A DNA stretch of 64,000 nt from Pseudovibrio sp. M1P-2-3 (GTDB lineage: Bacteria > Pseudomonadota > Alphaproteobacteria > Rhizobiales > Stappiaceae). Each line of letters opens with the position of its first letter. The first letter of the stretch is position 1. The stretch lies in NCBI RefSeq assembly GCF_031501865.1, contig NZ_JARRCW010000002.1, forward strand, positions 62,001 through 126,000. The letters run 5' to 3'. This document shows, in pieces, positions 25,555 through 34,616 of the stretch. The notes below the pieces were generated by a model. That model searched no databases and was not told the DNA's origin. It saw only the letters and a program-made list of their open reading frames with translations. Both the position numbers and the translations under genes were made by a program.

Positions 25555-26076
25555 ATGGAAAATGAAGAGAAGGTAAATAACAAAACATCAGCACTTGGCC
25601 AAATAACCGGGTTTTCTGTGATTGGTTCTACGGTCAAGTCTAGCATAAATTATCCAAGGGCGGCGTATACCCGTACTAAACAAACTATTGATCTTCTTAG
25701 AAGCCCATCAAGGAAAACAAGAACACCAGATTTGGATGACAGTCTGGATGAGCATGACAAATTCCAGCTGGCGCAGTCCTTTTACCGAACCTCAGAACGC
25801 AACATTGAAGCGGCTGTAAAAAATACTTTCAGATCCTTTTATCTCTATCTAATAATGATGGGACTACAATCAGTCTATGTCATTTGGAAAATTTATGGAT
25901 CTTCCATTTCCTCCTTGATGGTTTTTGTGCAGCTCTCTGTGTTTATTATGCTTTCAGCATTGGCGTTCAGGTGCAGTTACACAAACTATATTTTCAGGAC
26001 AAGGTCTCTTCCAACCATCGTATCTTATTTAAAATCAGGACGGCTTTTACCAAGCAAGCAACAGGCAAATTTATAA
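25555..26076 (+). CDS. small inner-membrane protein next to DotA
   Basis: 173 residues from the ATG at 25555, which follows GAGGAGA at 6 nt; an upstream in-frame TTG (25540) lies within that site and is not the start. Two membrane helices at about 100-120 and 125-148 (YLYLIMMGLQSVYVIWKIYG and MVFVQLSVFIMLSALAF), with the N-terminus charged and probably cytoplasmic. It is convergent with dotA. In IncI plasmids small membrane proteins of unknown role sit beside the DotA homologue, and the same place here suggests an apparatus component. Confidence 0.6.
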   Translation: MENEEKVNNKTSALGQITGFSVIGSTVKSSINYPRAAYTRTKQTIDLLRSPSRKTRTPDLDDSLDEHDKFQLAQSFYRTSERNIEAAVKNTFRSFYLYLIMMGLQSVYVIWKIYGSSISSLMVFVQLSVFIMLSALAFRCSYTNYIFRTRSLPTIVSYLKSGRLLPSKQQANL

Positions 26077-26102
26077 CTCTTAATATCCACTTGCACATCT
26101 CA

Positions 26103-26140
26103 ATCATAATGCCCGCAATATGCGGGCATTATGATTTTTG
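26103..26140. terminator. strong bidirectional terminator
   Basis: AATCATAATGCCCGCA (26103-26118) pairs perfectly with 26122-26137, loop of three (ATA), followed by T5 on the plus strand and with a matching A-rich flank for the minus strand. This is a 16-bp stem between convergent genes 25555 and dotA. It is the strongest terminator in the window. Confidence 0.9.
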
Positions 26141-26191
26141 GTTTGTGGCAGAGGTATTCTTTAGAGTTAAACTACCTTTGCTGAAGCACTT

Positions 26192-28450
26192 CTATTTTTG
26201 TATCGGCCCCTGGGAGACCTCCGTACTTTTTGATTTGGAAGGGGTCGTTGGGCCATCCAAGTCATTTTTGCCACCATTTCCCTTACCCTTACCTTTTCCG
26301 TCAGGTTTTGGTCCCGCGGGTTTCATATTCGACATAATTGCGTTTGCACCACCAGCTGTTGCACCCGTAACGGCCGCTACAGCTGCATGGCTTTCATGCT
26401 GGTCTTGATAACCGGCGGAGTTAATACCCATCCAGGCTCCAACGCGATCCGCAATAGTGGGAATCATCGAGTATAGACGAAGAGTAAAATGCCACTGGAG
26501 AAACATAATAATCACAGTTTCGGCAATGAACGTCCAAATCCACGATAAAACATCAATATTGGCTGGATGTTCCATTGGATTAAGACTATCGCGATCAACT
26601 GAAACCAAATCCCATACGGCGCCCCAACTGACATTCAGCGTATTAATCATAACGGGAAGGAGAGCCATACACCCGATAAAGGCCAGCATCCCGATGGCCG
26701 GGCGTAGTAGAAGATTAAATAGGAGCCCAACACCTGCGGACTGTTGCTGGTCCACAAGATCCTGGCCATCCATACGTATGAACACAAACGCCCATAAGAC
26801 AACCGCAATTGCTGCTTCCAAGAAAGCCACGGCCCAGCCAAAACCCATGATTAGTACCATGACGAATGGGATAAGCGGAAGAATGTAGGTGTGTAACATG
26901 CCAGCAATAAGGGCAACGAGTACCCCATAGCTGAGCCACCCAAGTAAGTTACCAACAAACTTTTCAATAAATGCAGCACCACCTACCCCAATCGCAGGGA
27001 CTAACCATGAAGATGCAGTTCCAACACGTGCCGCGAAAGTTGCTCCCTCCATTGTAGCCATACCAATGATCGCAACGTCTGCGCCCAGTAAGAGCATTCT
27101 GCCACGCCAAATCATATCACCAACAGGATCATTGGACCATTCACTCCAATCTAAACCTGGCGACCCCATTATTCTCGGGCTGGTCGTGCTGATGATATCT
27201 TCAAAAGCACCCTCGATCTTCCCCATCGCATATTTTTGCGAGGAAGCCTTATTGTTAATCGGTTCAGTGGGAGTTTCCTCCCCCCCCTGTCCTGTCTCGG
27301 AAGGATCACTAGCTGGCGTGCTACTGGCAGTTGACATGTTAGAAACATTTTTGAAAGTGGTCACAAGCCATGAGTAACCGGCAACTGACGGGCCTAATAA
27401 AGTTTCACTGGGAGAACTATAATCCGGCAATTCATTAATCACTGTGGTCGTAGTGGCCGCGATTTTGGATAGGATGCGCTCGTACGCTCCAGCCATCATA
27501 AAGCCGCCCTTATCCACTAGGGTAAATAACTGGCTTGATTGTTGCTCGGTTAGAGACCCTTGATAAATTACTTTGGCCTTTTTCCTAAGACCATTGTTCC
27601 AAACTTCAATTCTCTTATTTCGAAAATCATGAAAGTCGCCGGGAACATAACCGTTCTCACGAAGTGTACCCGCAAGAGCAACAGACGCCTCGTTAAAGTT
27701 ATTTTCCTTCGGCAGAAGCGCGATCACTGTCTCCCAATTGAATCTATCAAGGTATTTTGCGATATTGTCTGCCATTTTTAAGGTTAGGCCCGACCGGGCT
27801 ACGGCAGTCAATTTATGGGCAGAACCATCGGAGGTAAACGTATTGAGTTGCAGTTCGCCGCAAACTCCATAGTTAAAATATTCAACCCCATCGCGAATAT
27901 ATTGACGCCGGCTTCTAGGGGGATAGGTGATCGTACGCAAGAATGTATTATATTGGCGCTGCTCGTTAAAATATCTTAAACACATCTCACTGTCGAACAG
28001 GGCATCAAAGACACGCTCACCTTGCGTACTTTTTACAACCACACTTATGGGGTTGGATTTGTATTTTTCCATATAGGCTTTAATGGGGGCATTGCCCAAC
28101 TGGATGGCCGCCCGGCCAATCACATCCCGCAATAAATAGTGTCCTGCTGAAAACCCGTCTGACAAGGGAATGAGTAGGCCGAACCCTAAGATGACACGGA
28201 TCGGAGCATAGAGCTGATGATATTTATCGCCCAAGACCCTCCCACTTGAAGCGGTGCTGACAACCCCCGAGATGATATGCCACCCCATCAATAATGCGCC
28301 AAAAAAGGTAACTACCCCGCTGACGGTCCCAAAAGCATCACCTATTGGGCTTTCTCCCAACGGGAAGAGAGCTTCCACCCACCGCCAGGCAAGGTCTGTG
28401 TCTTTAGGCTCAGCCAGAAGATCTGAAATCGTGCTTGCCACTGTACTCAT
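26192..28450 (-). CDS. dotA: DotA/TraY-type polytopic membrane protein
   Basis: 752 residues. A hydrophobic N-terminus (about 40-65 and 85-100) is followed by a large periplasmic region (about 105-370). Several closely spaced helices lie in the C-terminal half (about 470-680), including MGFGWAVAFLEAAIAVVLWAFVFIRMDG, which matches the DotA/TraY core. The C-terminus is Gly/Lys/Pro-rich and disordered. DotA is essential for transfer in the family and is the largest polytopic protein of the system. It reads opposite to the other block-1 genes, with a strong terminator at its 3' end. Confidence 0.85.
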   Translation of the reverse strand: MSTVASTISDLLAEPKDTDLAWRWVEALFPLGESPIGDAFGTVSGVVTFFGALLMGWHIISGVVSTASSGRVLGDKYHQLYAPIRVILGFGLLIPLSDGFSAGHYLLRDVIGRAAIQLGNAPIKAYMEKYKSNPISVVVKSTQGERVFDALFDSEMCLRYFNEQRQYNTFLRTITYPPRSRRQYIRDGVEYFNYGVCGELQLNTFTSDGSAHKLTAVARSGLTLKMADNIAKYLDRFNWETVIALLPKENNFNEASVALAGTLRENGYVPGDFHDFRNKRIEVWNNGLRKKAKVIYQGSLTEQQSSQLFTLVDKGGFMMAGAYERILSKIAATTTTVINELPDYSSPSETLLGPSVAGYSWLVTTFKNVSNMSTASSTPASDPSETGQGGEETPTEPINNKASSQKYAMGKIEGAFEDIISTTSPRIMGSPGLDWSEWSNDPVGDMIWRGRMLLLGADVAIIGMATMEGATFAARVGTASSWLVPAIGVGGAAFIEKFVGNLLGWLSYGVLVALIAGMLHTYILPLIPFVMVLIMGFGWAVAFLEAAIAVVLWAFVFIRMDGQDLVDQQQSAGVGLLFNLLLRPAIGMLAFIGCMALLPVMINTLNVSWGAVWDLVSVDRDSLNPMEHPANIDVLSWIWTFIAETVIIMFLQWHFTLRLYSMIPTIADRVGAWMGINSAGYQDQHESHAAVAAVTGATAGGANAIMSNMKPAGPKPDGKGKGKGNGGKNDLDGPTTPSKSKSTEVSQGPIQK

Positions 28451-28480
28451 GCAGAATCATCCAAATATGATATTTATATA

Positions 28481-28589
28481 TTATCCTTAGTATATTGACG
28501 TCTCATCCTGTACGCAAACGCAAAGTCTTACTTAACATTTTAAATTGACTCGCTAATCAACTCATAGTAGAGTATACGATATAGGATAA
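28481..28589. promoter_or_regulatory. TTATCCTTAG and TATAGGATAA in divergent spacer
   Basis: TTATCCTTAG at 28481-28490 faces dotA and TATAGGATAA at 28580-28589 faces the 28609 gene. Each is 20-40 bp from the start codon it precedes. The 158-bp spacer therefore has one motif copy per divergent promoter. Confidence 0.5.
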
Positions 28590-28608
28590 CATGTAGTTTA
28601 GGGTAATA

Positions 28609-28923
28609 GTGATGAAAACTGCGGATTTAAGAAAAGAGCGCCGCAATATAATCGTTGGCGGGATCGCATTGCTGATAGCGGGGTACTATTTTGTCTTCTC
28701 CCCCCTTAAGGCATCCTGGGACGAGGAAGCCCGCATGATGGCAGCTTATAAAGCCCAAGTTATGGCGGAATATGATGAAGCCGTGAAAAACACTGCATCC
28801 CTCACAGAGGAGCAATTGAGATGTTTCGCACGCTACGGCCGGTTTGATCGGGATTCGTCTGTGCCAGATTTTGATCGAAACTATGTAAACTACATGTGCG
28901 GGTACACCGGAAAAGCTGACTAG
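28609..28923 (+). CDS. small single-helix membrane protein
   Basis: 104 residues. GTG at 28609 or ATG at 28612; AGGG lies 5-8 nt upstream. A basic N-terminus is followed by one membrane helix (about 14-32, IIVGGIALLIAGYYFVFSPL) and then a charged helix and a domain with two cysteines (LRCFARYG and YMCGY). No family recognised. Divergent from dotA, with a motif copy 20 bp upstream. Confidence 0.55.
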   Translation: MMKTADLRKERRNIIVGGIALLIAGYYFVFSPLKASWDEEARMMAAYKAQVMAEYDEAVKNTASLTEEQLRCFARYGRFDRDSSVPDFDRNYVNYMCGYTGKAD

Positions 28924-29519
28924 GTATCTCATCATCAGACGGGATTATTCCCACTATTAATGTGGTATGCTGTCCCGGCGTGAGATCGATCAAGCAGGTC
29001 AGCATCCAAGAAATAACGCTGAATTATAACGGGTTTTGTGGATCTATCCGGCTCTGGTCAACTGCTCCTATCAAAAGCTGCCCTAAACTACATGTGTAAA
29101 CTGGCTCAACGCCAAGCACTCCTCACGGCCCTGAAAAGCTTTGGGGAGTGCTTTTTATAGAGGGTAAACATTCCATGGGCGAAGGGACTGCCTTTGATCA
29201 CTTCAGCAATCGATCGAAAAAAACAGTAGTGATTACTGTTGTGTTTGTATTCACGGATGTAAATAGAACGTAAATTTACATGAAGGCACGCTTTAGGGGC
29301 GCGGAAATGAGACAGTCCGTCCGAGCGAAAACCGGATTGCTCACCTAGTGTACAGGCCAAGATTTTGCCCCATACCTTCTCGAAACATCCAAAGTATGCG
29401 CTCTATCCTAATTTATTCTCATATTTCACTACGAAGTTATCCATTTATTGTAGAATTAATATTGAAATTTAAGATCAAATTAAGGATATAAGAAAGAGGT
29501 ATTAAACGGGATAGGATAA
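28924..29519. other. 596-bp spacer with possible small RNA
   Basis: No convincing coding region. A rho-independent terminator at 29114-29157 has no gene immediately upstream, so a short non-coding transcript of about 200 nt may end there. ATGCTG...CAGCAT at about 28966-29005 could be its 5' stem. A second hairpin, AACAGTA...TACTGTT, lies at about 29223-29241. The last 120 bp contain TATCCTA and TAGGATA copies before the MarR-like gene. Confidence 0.4.
29114..29157 (+). terminator. rho-independent terminator without an upstream gene
   Basis: AAGCACTCC (29114-29122) pairs with GGAGTGCTT (29145-29153) and a T5 run follows. It is 190 bp beyond the nearest plus-strand stop, which suggests either a long 3' UTR for the 28609 gene or a separate small RNA. 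Confidence 0.65.
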
Positions 29520-29520
29520 A
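29404..29520. promoter_or_regulatory. TATCCTA and ATAGGATAA before marR-like gene
   Basis: TATCCTA at 29404-29410, AAGGATATA near 29483, and ATAGGATAA at 29511-29519 directly abutting the ATG. The last copy doubles as ribosome binding site (AGGA, 3 nt gap). The first is 110 bp upstream and cannot. If the motif is an operator of the MarR-like protein, this would be autoregulation. Confidence 0.45.
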
Positions 29521-29876
29521 TGAATATAACAAACCCTGAAGAGGCAATTAATTTTAGCAAGGCCTTAAGGAAGTTTGAGCAATGCATTCGCAACTCAAGC
29601 TGCAATCCGATGGCACGTAACCTTACCCTTTTACATATTCTCATTTTAATAGAGCTCCAAAATGGTCCCCTCTTGACCACTCAACTTGGACAAAGGCTTG
29701 AGTTTCAAAAGAACCTTTCTCCCAGCCTTATTAAACTGGAGCGCATGGCCATTATCACCAGAAGTAACAATCATCAAGACGCACGGCAAAAAACCATTGA
29801 ACTCACCAACCATGGTGAGCTGCTTATTGCTGATATTAAAGACTTTTGGGAAGAAAGGAAGGAGACACATCACTAG
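29520..29876 (+). CDS. MarR-like winged-helix regulator
   Basis: 118 residues, short for MarR (usually about 140). Helix-turn-helix and wing region: LTLLHILILIELQNGPLLTTQLGQRLEFQKNLSPSLIKLERMAIITRSNNHQDARQKTIELTNHG. The DxR-type wing (HQDARQKTIELT) matches the family. MarR proteins are dimers that bind palindromes near their own promoters. It is the first gene of a three-gene unit with a hypothetical protein and a class A penicillin-binding protein, and a candidate reader of the TATCCTA motif. Confidence 0.75.
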   Translation: MNITNPEEAINFSKALRKFEQCIRNSSCNPMARNLTLLHILILIELQNGPLLTTQLGQRLEFQKNLSPSLIKLERMAIITRSNNHQDARQKTIELTNHGELLIADIKDFWEERKETHH

Positions 29877-30425
29877 ATGACAGCACGTAGCACCCCAAAC
29901 TCTGTATTGAAGATCAGTTCAGTCTCTGCCCGAAATCTACACAAGGCTCGGTCTGTGTGCCCTCCTGAGCTTATGTGCTGTAGTCTGGCAATCGCAAATA
30001 GTTATCTGATTTTTCTCTCCCGGAATTGGAGTGTACCCGTTACCTATAGACGAAACTGTATAAGTACCAAGCATGCATCTATAGCAATCAATGAATTTAT
30101 GAGTAACCGGCCAGACCTTCGGAGCGATGCCTACACACAAAGCAGGCACGATCTAAAACCCGCGATGCTTTGGGATGCGCTTGCTATTGATCTGTTAATT
30201 GTCCATATGAGCACAAATTTTAGTCAGCAGCACTTTGAGTTGAGCTCATATTGTTGGAAGGCATTTTATGCCAATCGTAAGCACGCTGTAAAAGCTGTAC
30301 AAAGGCTTTATCTGTTTGCCAACGCCCATAGTGTTGAAATGCTACCAGATCGGTCAATTTTGAAAACACACCCCAAACAAGTTCAGGGGCTGGCCAGCAC
30401 CCTGCCTCCCCTCTACCGTCAATAG
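29877..30425 (+). CDS. hypothetical protein between regulator and PBP
   Basis: 182 residues, starting one base after the MarR-like stop. Soluble, with several cysteines in the first third (CPPELMCCSLAIANSY) and a helical C-terminal half. No family recognised. The tight spacing on both sides (0 bp and 3 bp) indicates a single transcription unit with the penicillin-binding protein. Confidence 0.5.
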   Translation: MTARSTPNSVLKISSVSARNLHKARSVCPPELMCCSLAIANSYLIFLSRNWSVPVTYRRNCISTKHASIAINEFMSNRPDLRSDAYTQSRHDLKPAMLWDALAIDLLIVHMSTNFSQQHFELSSYCWKAFYANRKHAVKAVQRLYLFANAHSVEMLPDRSILKTHPKQVQGLASTLPPLYRQ

Positions 30426-30428
30426 TTC

Positions 30429-32552
30429 ATGGTTATTCTTAGGCGCCTGATCATAGTGTGTTTGTTACTGTTGGCACTCCTTTTCGGAGCTGGCATCTCC
30501 CTAAGTGCATACTACATTAATAGGGTCTCTAAAGACCTCCCCCAGAAGTTCACCGACCCAATCCAGCGCCCAGAAGAAGGGATCACAATTACCGACCGCA
30601 ATGGGGTAACACTGGCAACATTTGGAAAAAAGAATAAAACATTCACTCCCTTATCCAAAATCCCGAAACATATCATAGCAACTTTTGTTGCCGTTGAGGA
30701 TAAACGGTTTTGGCACCATACGGGCGCTGACCCGTTTGCTATGGCGCGAGCTGCCTGGCTAGCTCTCACAGGAAAACGAATTACCGGAGCCTCCACTATC
30801 ACGCAGCAAGTTGTCAAAAATATTCTCTTAAACGATGCACGCACGTTAGAACGTAAGGTTCAGGAAATTATTCTAGCCCGCAGACTTGAGCGAGATCTTG
30901 GCAAACATGCAATTCTTGAGACATACCTAAATGAAATCTATCTTGGTGCTGGCGCTTACGGCATAGCAGCTGCAGCAGAGGTCTACTTTGGCGAGCCTTT
31001 GAACCAACTCAATACCGCGCAAGTCGCCCTTCTAGCCGGTTTGCCAAAGGCCCCTTCTGCTTATAACCCACGTGCCTATCCTGAAAAAGCTCTCAAACGG
31101 CGGAATTTTGTCATTAGCAGATTGCACCGAACAGGGCTTATTTCTCAAAGTCAGCTATTTGAACTTCAAGCGCTCCCTTTAGATCTAAAGAAGGCGGCTG
31201 GAAAACATACGGACACTGGGATAGCCTACTCCACCCGCTTAATGCTTAAACATCAGCCAACTCACCACAACAACAAAGCCAGCACCCTCGTTTCTTCTAT
31301 AGATGAAGCAATGCAGGCAAATGTGTTTACATCTTTACAACAAGGGCTCATTCAACTGGATCTCAAAGAGGGATGGGCTGGACCTGAAGCACGTAATCAA
31401 CCACTTGTTACAGACTGGATATCGCCTCCAAACTGGGCAAAGTCACAACCAGATATTCTAACCCCTGCCATTGTCCAAAACATCACAGATGTGGTTTCCT
31501 TCACAACGCCTACCGGGATCATACATTTAGATCTCGATGATGTTAAAGAAACGGTCGTCCGCTCTAGCTATGACTTAAGGGTCGGGGACGGAGTATTTCT
31601 TTCAGAGGTTGAGGGATCCTATGTAATGTCGCAACGTCCTCGGCTAGATGGTGCAGCCATGGTCATGGATGTAAACAACGGGCAGATTCTCGCAATGAGT
31701 GGGGGCTTCAGCTTTTCTCAAAGCCAGTTCAACCGAGCATTGCAAGCACGCAGGCAAACAGGATCCCTAATGAAACCACTGGTCGCGCTGTCTGCTTTAC
31801 AAAATGGATATACGCCCCAAAGCCTGGTCCTTGATATTCCAATAAAGCTGAGAGGCACACAACCAGGAGAGTATTGGGCTCCGCATTCACCCCGTCCTCC
31901 GGAAGGCCCCATATCTCTCAAGAAAGCAATTGTGGAATCTCGAAATTATAGTGCTGTACGCTTGCTGCATAAACTGGGTATTCCGCAGCTTAAACAAACA
32001 GCTTCCCGCCTGGATATCAAACTCGCTCGCGCCATGGACTATTCCATAGCCTTGGGAACCAACGAAATGACACCTGCTCAAGTGGGGGCAATGTTTTCAG
32101 CCTTTGCAAATGGCGGCGTTCCCGTTGTTCCCACATTATTTGCTGAATCTGAAAAAAATACATACAACAGACAAAGCCCAATATCTGGAAATCAATATGA
32201 CCGCTCGTTTCACCTGCTTAACGATATTTTGAAAGAGGTTCCAATCACCGGTACCGCAAAACATGCATTTCGCGGCTACACACTTCCTATCGCCGTGAAA
32301 ACCGGTACGACCAATCAATCTAGGGACGTTTGGACAGTTGCCTATAACAAAAATATTGTCGTGGTTGTCTGGATTGGCAGAGATGATTATTCGCCTTTGC
32401 CCATCGGAACCACTGGTGGAAATAGCGCTGCATATATCGTCCGCAATATTCTGGAAGCTCTGCCTGATAGGTATCTTCATCAATCCAACGCTATCAAGCC
32501 TCTAGGGGCAGAGCAAAAGATAACTCATCCAGCAATACCACCCACATTTTAA
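30429..32552 (+). CDS. class A penicillin-binding protein (PBP1A-type)
   Basis: 707 residues. N-terminal membrane anchor (about 7-27). The glycosyltransferase-51 domain includes AVEDKRFWHHTGADPFAMAR and STITQQVVKNILL, with YLNEIYLGAGAYGIAAAAE. The transpeptidase domain has all three motifs: S446-L-M-K449, S504-R-N506 and K624-T-G626. Both polymerising and cross-linking activities are expected in the periplasm. Full length and intact. Carriage of a bifunctional wall synthase on a mobile element, coupled to a MarR-like gene, is unusual; it may replace or supplement host PBPs during pore formation. Confidence 0.92.
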   Translation: MVILRRLIIVCLLLLALLFGAGISLSAYYINRVSKDLPQKFTDPIQRPEEGITITDRNGVTLATFGKKNKTFTPLSKIPKHIIATFVAVEDKRFWHHTGADPFAMARAAWLALTGKRITGASTITQQVVKNILLNDARTLERKVQEIILARRLERDLGKHAILETYLNEIYLGAGAYGIAAAAEVYFGEPLNQLNTAQVALLAGLPKAPSAYNPRAYPEKALKRRNFVISRLHRTGLISQSQLFELQALPLDLKKAAGKHTDTGIAYSTRLMLKHQPTHHNNKASTLVSSIDEAMQANVFTSLQQGLIQLDLKEGWAGPEARNQPLVTDWISPPNWAKSQPDILTPAIVQNITDVVSFTTPTGIIHLDLDDVKETVVRSSYDLRVGDGVFLSEVEGSYVMSQRPRLDGAAMVMDVNNGQILAMSGGFSFSQSQFNRALQARRQTGSLMKPLVALSALQNGYTPQSLVLDIPIKLRGTQPGEYWAPHSPRPPEGPISLKKAIVESRNYSAVRLLHKLGIPQLKQTASRLDIKLARAMDYSIALGTNEMTPAQVGAMFSAFANGGVPVVPTLFAESEKNTYNRQSPISGNQYDRSFHLLNDILKEVPITGTAKHAFRGYTLPIAVKTGTTNQSRDVWTVAYNKNIVVVVWIGRDDYSPLPIGTTGGNSAAYIVRNILEALPDRYLHQSNAIKPLGAEQKITHPAIPPTF

Positions 32553-32599
32553 AATAGTCCTTTATGAATATCGATCTTGTTCCTTGCATAAAGCCAATC

Positions 32600-32606
32600 T
32601 ATCCTA
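32600..32606. promoter_or_regulatory. TATCCTA copy
   Basis: A single TATCCTA lies 41 bp before the ATG of the 32647 gene in an orientation that cannot be a ribosome binding site; the real site is AAGGAG at 32632-32637. Confidence 0.4.
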
Positions 32607-32646
32607 ACAACCATTAGGTTTAACAAGTGCCAAGGAGACAAGTGTA

Positions 32647-33891
32647 ATGGCTCAGGTGGCCTCCCCTACGCCAACAGGTGCTGGACGTCCTCCCCCTATG
32701 TCAAATACCCAGTACCAGCAACTCGACAATACGGATTTTGGTAATGGTATTCTACCACCGTTCACATTGGGCAGCAGTGCTGCTATTCAGAAAGGGCAAC
32801 ATCTGAATGGCGACATGAAGCAAACACCAAACACCCCCCTTTCAGTCACTGATGTCAAAGAGCGGCTCTCTGACTACTTTCTGGGAAAAATCAGTCCACA
32901 GTCCCTTGCGGACTGGCAAAAATATCTTGCCCAGAATTTTTTGGCCCTCAAAAGTATCGCGAACAAAGCGGGTGACATCGTCAACTATATCGTTGATGTC
33001 ACGTCCAGTAAAAAAATTGATGCTAAGAGCATAATTCCTGAGTTGGGCTACAAGGAGTTATTGTTGAGTGAGTTAAGGCGGGAAGCAAACGGAATATTTG
33101 GCCCGGAAGGCGCGCCAGACTTCCCCAACTCATGGGAGGCAGTGTCCATGTCTTCTGAATTTTCTGATCGCGCTGTCGCTTATACAGTCGGAGAAGATAA
33201 GGCCGGCTATTTCGGTGAGATTGTTGGTTATTCGAGTGGCAACGTACAAACAAATATGAAACTGATTAGAGCAGCACAAGAGAAAGGGATCAAGTTAATC
33301 ATCCCCTTTCATAAGGATCCTGTGACAGGAAAAAGACAGCTGCTTGAAGGGCTGCCAATCTTGAGAGCCGACAGAACCATGCGCGGTGATTTGGTAGATA
33401 AACGTCTTTCCCATACAAACCTGTCGCAGCACTTTGGAATGACCATGCATCAAGCACAAAGAAAGGCTTTAAAAAAGCAAGAGCAAGCGGCCAATGATCG
33501 AGCGTTTCTCACAATGAGCGGGATAGAAACCGTTCGCGCACCAAAACCAGCAGAAAACCAAAAACAAGGCTTTGGCCACCGCAATCGTCACAAACCAGAA
33601 GATATGGCCTTGTATCGCCAAACTGACGGATCAATTTTTGTATTTAACCAAAAGTTAAATGAACCGGCAAATATTCCTGTGGCAAATCTCCCGCAAGGGG
33701 AATACCCACGCTTTGATCCAAATGGTGCCTACGAAGGTGTAAGTGAGGTCAAGATTAACGCTGTAACTCATCTGGACAATAACGGAAATGAGGTCAACCT
33801 CGACCGGAAACTACAAAAACCCCAAGCCGCCAGTGAGCAAATCTCAAAAAGAGATGTAAATCTGGCTGCGCGTCCCCAAATCTACCACTAG
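32647..33891 (+). CDS. large hypothetical protein
   Basis: 414 residues, soluble, good ribosome binding site (AAGGAG). The N-terminal 50 residues are Pro/Gly/Gln-rich and disordered. The middle contains KDPVTGKRQLLEGLPILRAD and a long charged helix (about 270-300). The C-terminal part includes FDPNGAYEGVSEVKINAV and a basic tail. No signal peptide or membrane segment, no catalytic motif. Its size and disordered ends would suit a secreted substrate or relaxosome accessory protein, but that is conjecture. A terminator follows directly. Confidence 0.6.
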   Translation: MAQVASPTPTGAGRPPPMSNTQYQQLDNTDFGNGILPPFTLGSSAAIQKGQHLNGDMKQTPNTPLSVTDVKERLSDYFLGKISPQSLADWQKYLAQNFLALKSIANKAGDIVNYIVDVTSSKKIDAKSIIPELGYKELLLSELRREANGIFGPEGAPDFPNSWEAVSMSSEFSDRAVAYTVGEDKAGYFGEIVGYSSGNVQTNMKLIRAAQEKGIKLIIPFHKDPVTGKRQLLEGLPILRADRTMRGDLVDKRLSHTNLSQHFGMTMHQAQRKALKKQEQAANDRAFLTMSGIETVRAPKPAENQKQGFGHRNRHKPEDMALYRQTDGSIFVFNQKLNEPANIPVANLPQGEYPRFDPNGAYEGVSEVKINAVTHLDNNGNEVNLDRKLQKPQAASEQISKRDVNLAARPQIYH

Positions 33892-33901
33892 TTTGGAATT
33901 A

Positions 33902-33921
33902 GCCCGCCCTATCGGGCGGGC
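33902..33921. terminator. GC-rich bidirectional hairpin
   Basis: GCCCGCCC, loop TATC, GGGCGGGC: a perfect 8-bp stem at 33902-33921 between convergent genes (33891 and 33930). No T-run follows, so a structural transcript end is likely but not certain to be intrinsic. Confidence 0.7.
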
Positions 33922-33929
33922 AACTGATC

Positions 33930-34418
33930 CTATAAATTACGACATTTTACGGCAGCTTCTTTTGAAGCTTCTGTAAAGCCGAGTAAAGAATATACTTCTT
34001 TGGCTCTATTCCCATATGCATCCTTCCAGCTCACAGTCATCTGCTTGCCTGCTTTCATAGCTGCAATCAACCGGCGCTCAGGCGCGCCAGATCCGACGAA
34101 AGCAGCTTGTTTGAACGAAAGTGCCTCAAATCGCCGTCCGTCCACATCAAAAGATACAGTCCACTGATCACTATTTAAGACACCTGCTCCAACTGAAATA
34201 GCAGAGACCGTATTTTGGGCAGGATAATATAGAACCGATAAATGGCCATCCTTCTTACCCTTGATTTTATTTATAGTTTTCCCATCGATTGGATAAGTCG
34301 ATGCCCAACAAAGTGTATCGTTCCCAAATACTGACCAATCCTTCACAGCTTGGAAGGCAGAAACGGGTGATATGCTTAAAAGGGTCAGTACTATTGTTGG
34401 GATAAATGTTCTCATCAT
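33930..34418 (-). CDS. IalB-family secreted protein
   Basis: 162 residues with a signal peptide (mature from about FQAVKDW). The fold markers of the invasion-associated locus B family are present: W-x-V...CWA at the start, and a C-terminal strand-turn TVSWKDAYGNRAKEVYSLLGFTEASKEAAVKC with the terminal cysteine. IalB-like proteins are small periplasmic or surface beta-barrel-like proteins typical of alphaproteobacteria; in Bartonella one is tied to erythrocyte invasion, but free-living species carry many. Role here unknown. Confidence 0.75.
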   Translation of the reverse strand: MMRTFIPTIVLTLLSISPVSAFQAVKDWSVFGNDTLCWASTYPIDGKTINKIKGKKDGHLSVLYYPAQNTVSAISVGAGVLNSDQWTVSFDVDGRRFEALSFKQAAFVGSGAPERRLIAAMKAGKQMTVSWKDAYGNRAKEVYSLLGFTEASKEAAVKCRNL

Positions 34419-34590
34419 ATATACACCGCTTACTTTATCCTTTTACCTTATCTTCTCGCTGTGGCCCACAACCCCAACTGTTAAGGCCAAATTATCATAT
34501 ATTTTCGACAATCTAAAGACAAACTAGGTATAAAATTGGCTTGTTTCTGAAAGAACAAATGACTAATACTCTCTAAATGAGTTGTCGTTT

Positions 34591-34606
34591 ATCCTATTTA
34601 TAGGAT
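34591..34606. promoter_or_regulatory. perfect palindrome ATCCTAT-TT-ATAGGAT
   Basis: A 16-bp dyad in which the two half-sites of the recurrent motif face each other with 2 bp between. It is 10 bp before a weak ATG frame (34617) and 420 bp before the 35012 gene. This is the clearest sign that the motif is a dimer-binding operator. TTATCC and TTATC copies also lie near 34435-34452 before the IalB gene. Confidence 0.6.
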
Positions 34607-34616
34607 CATTAATTTT

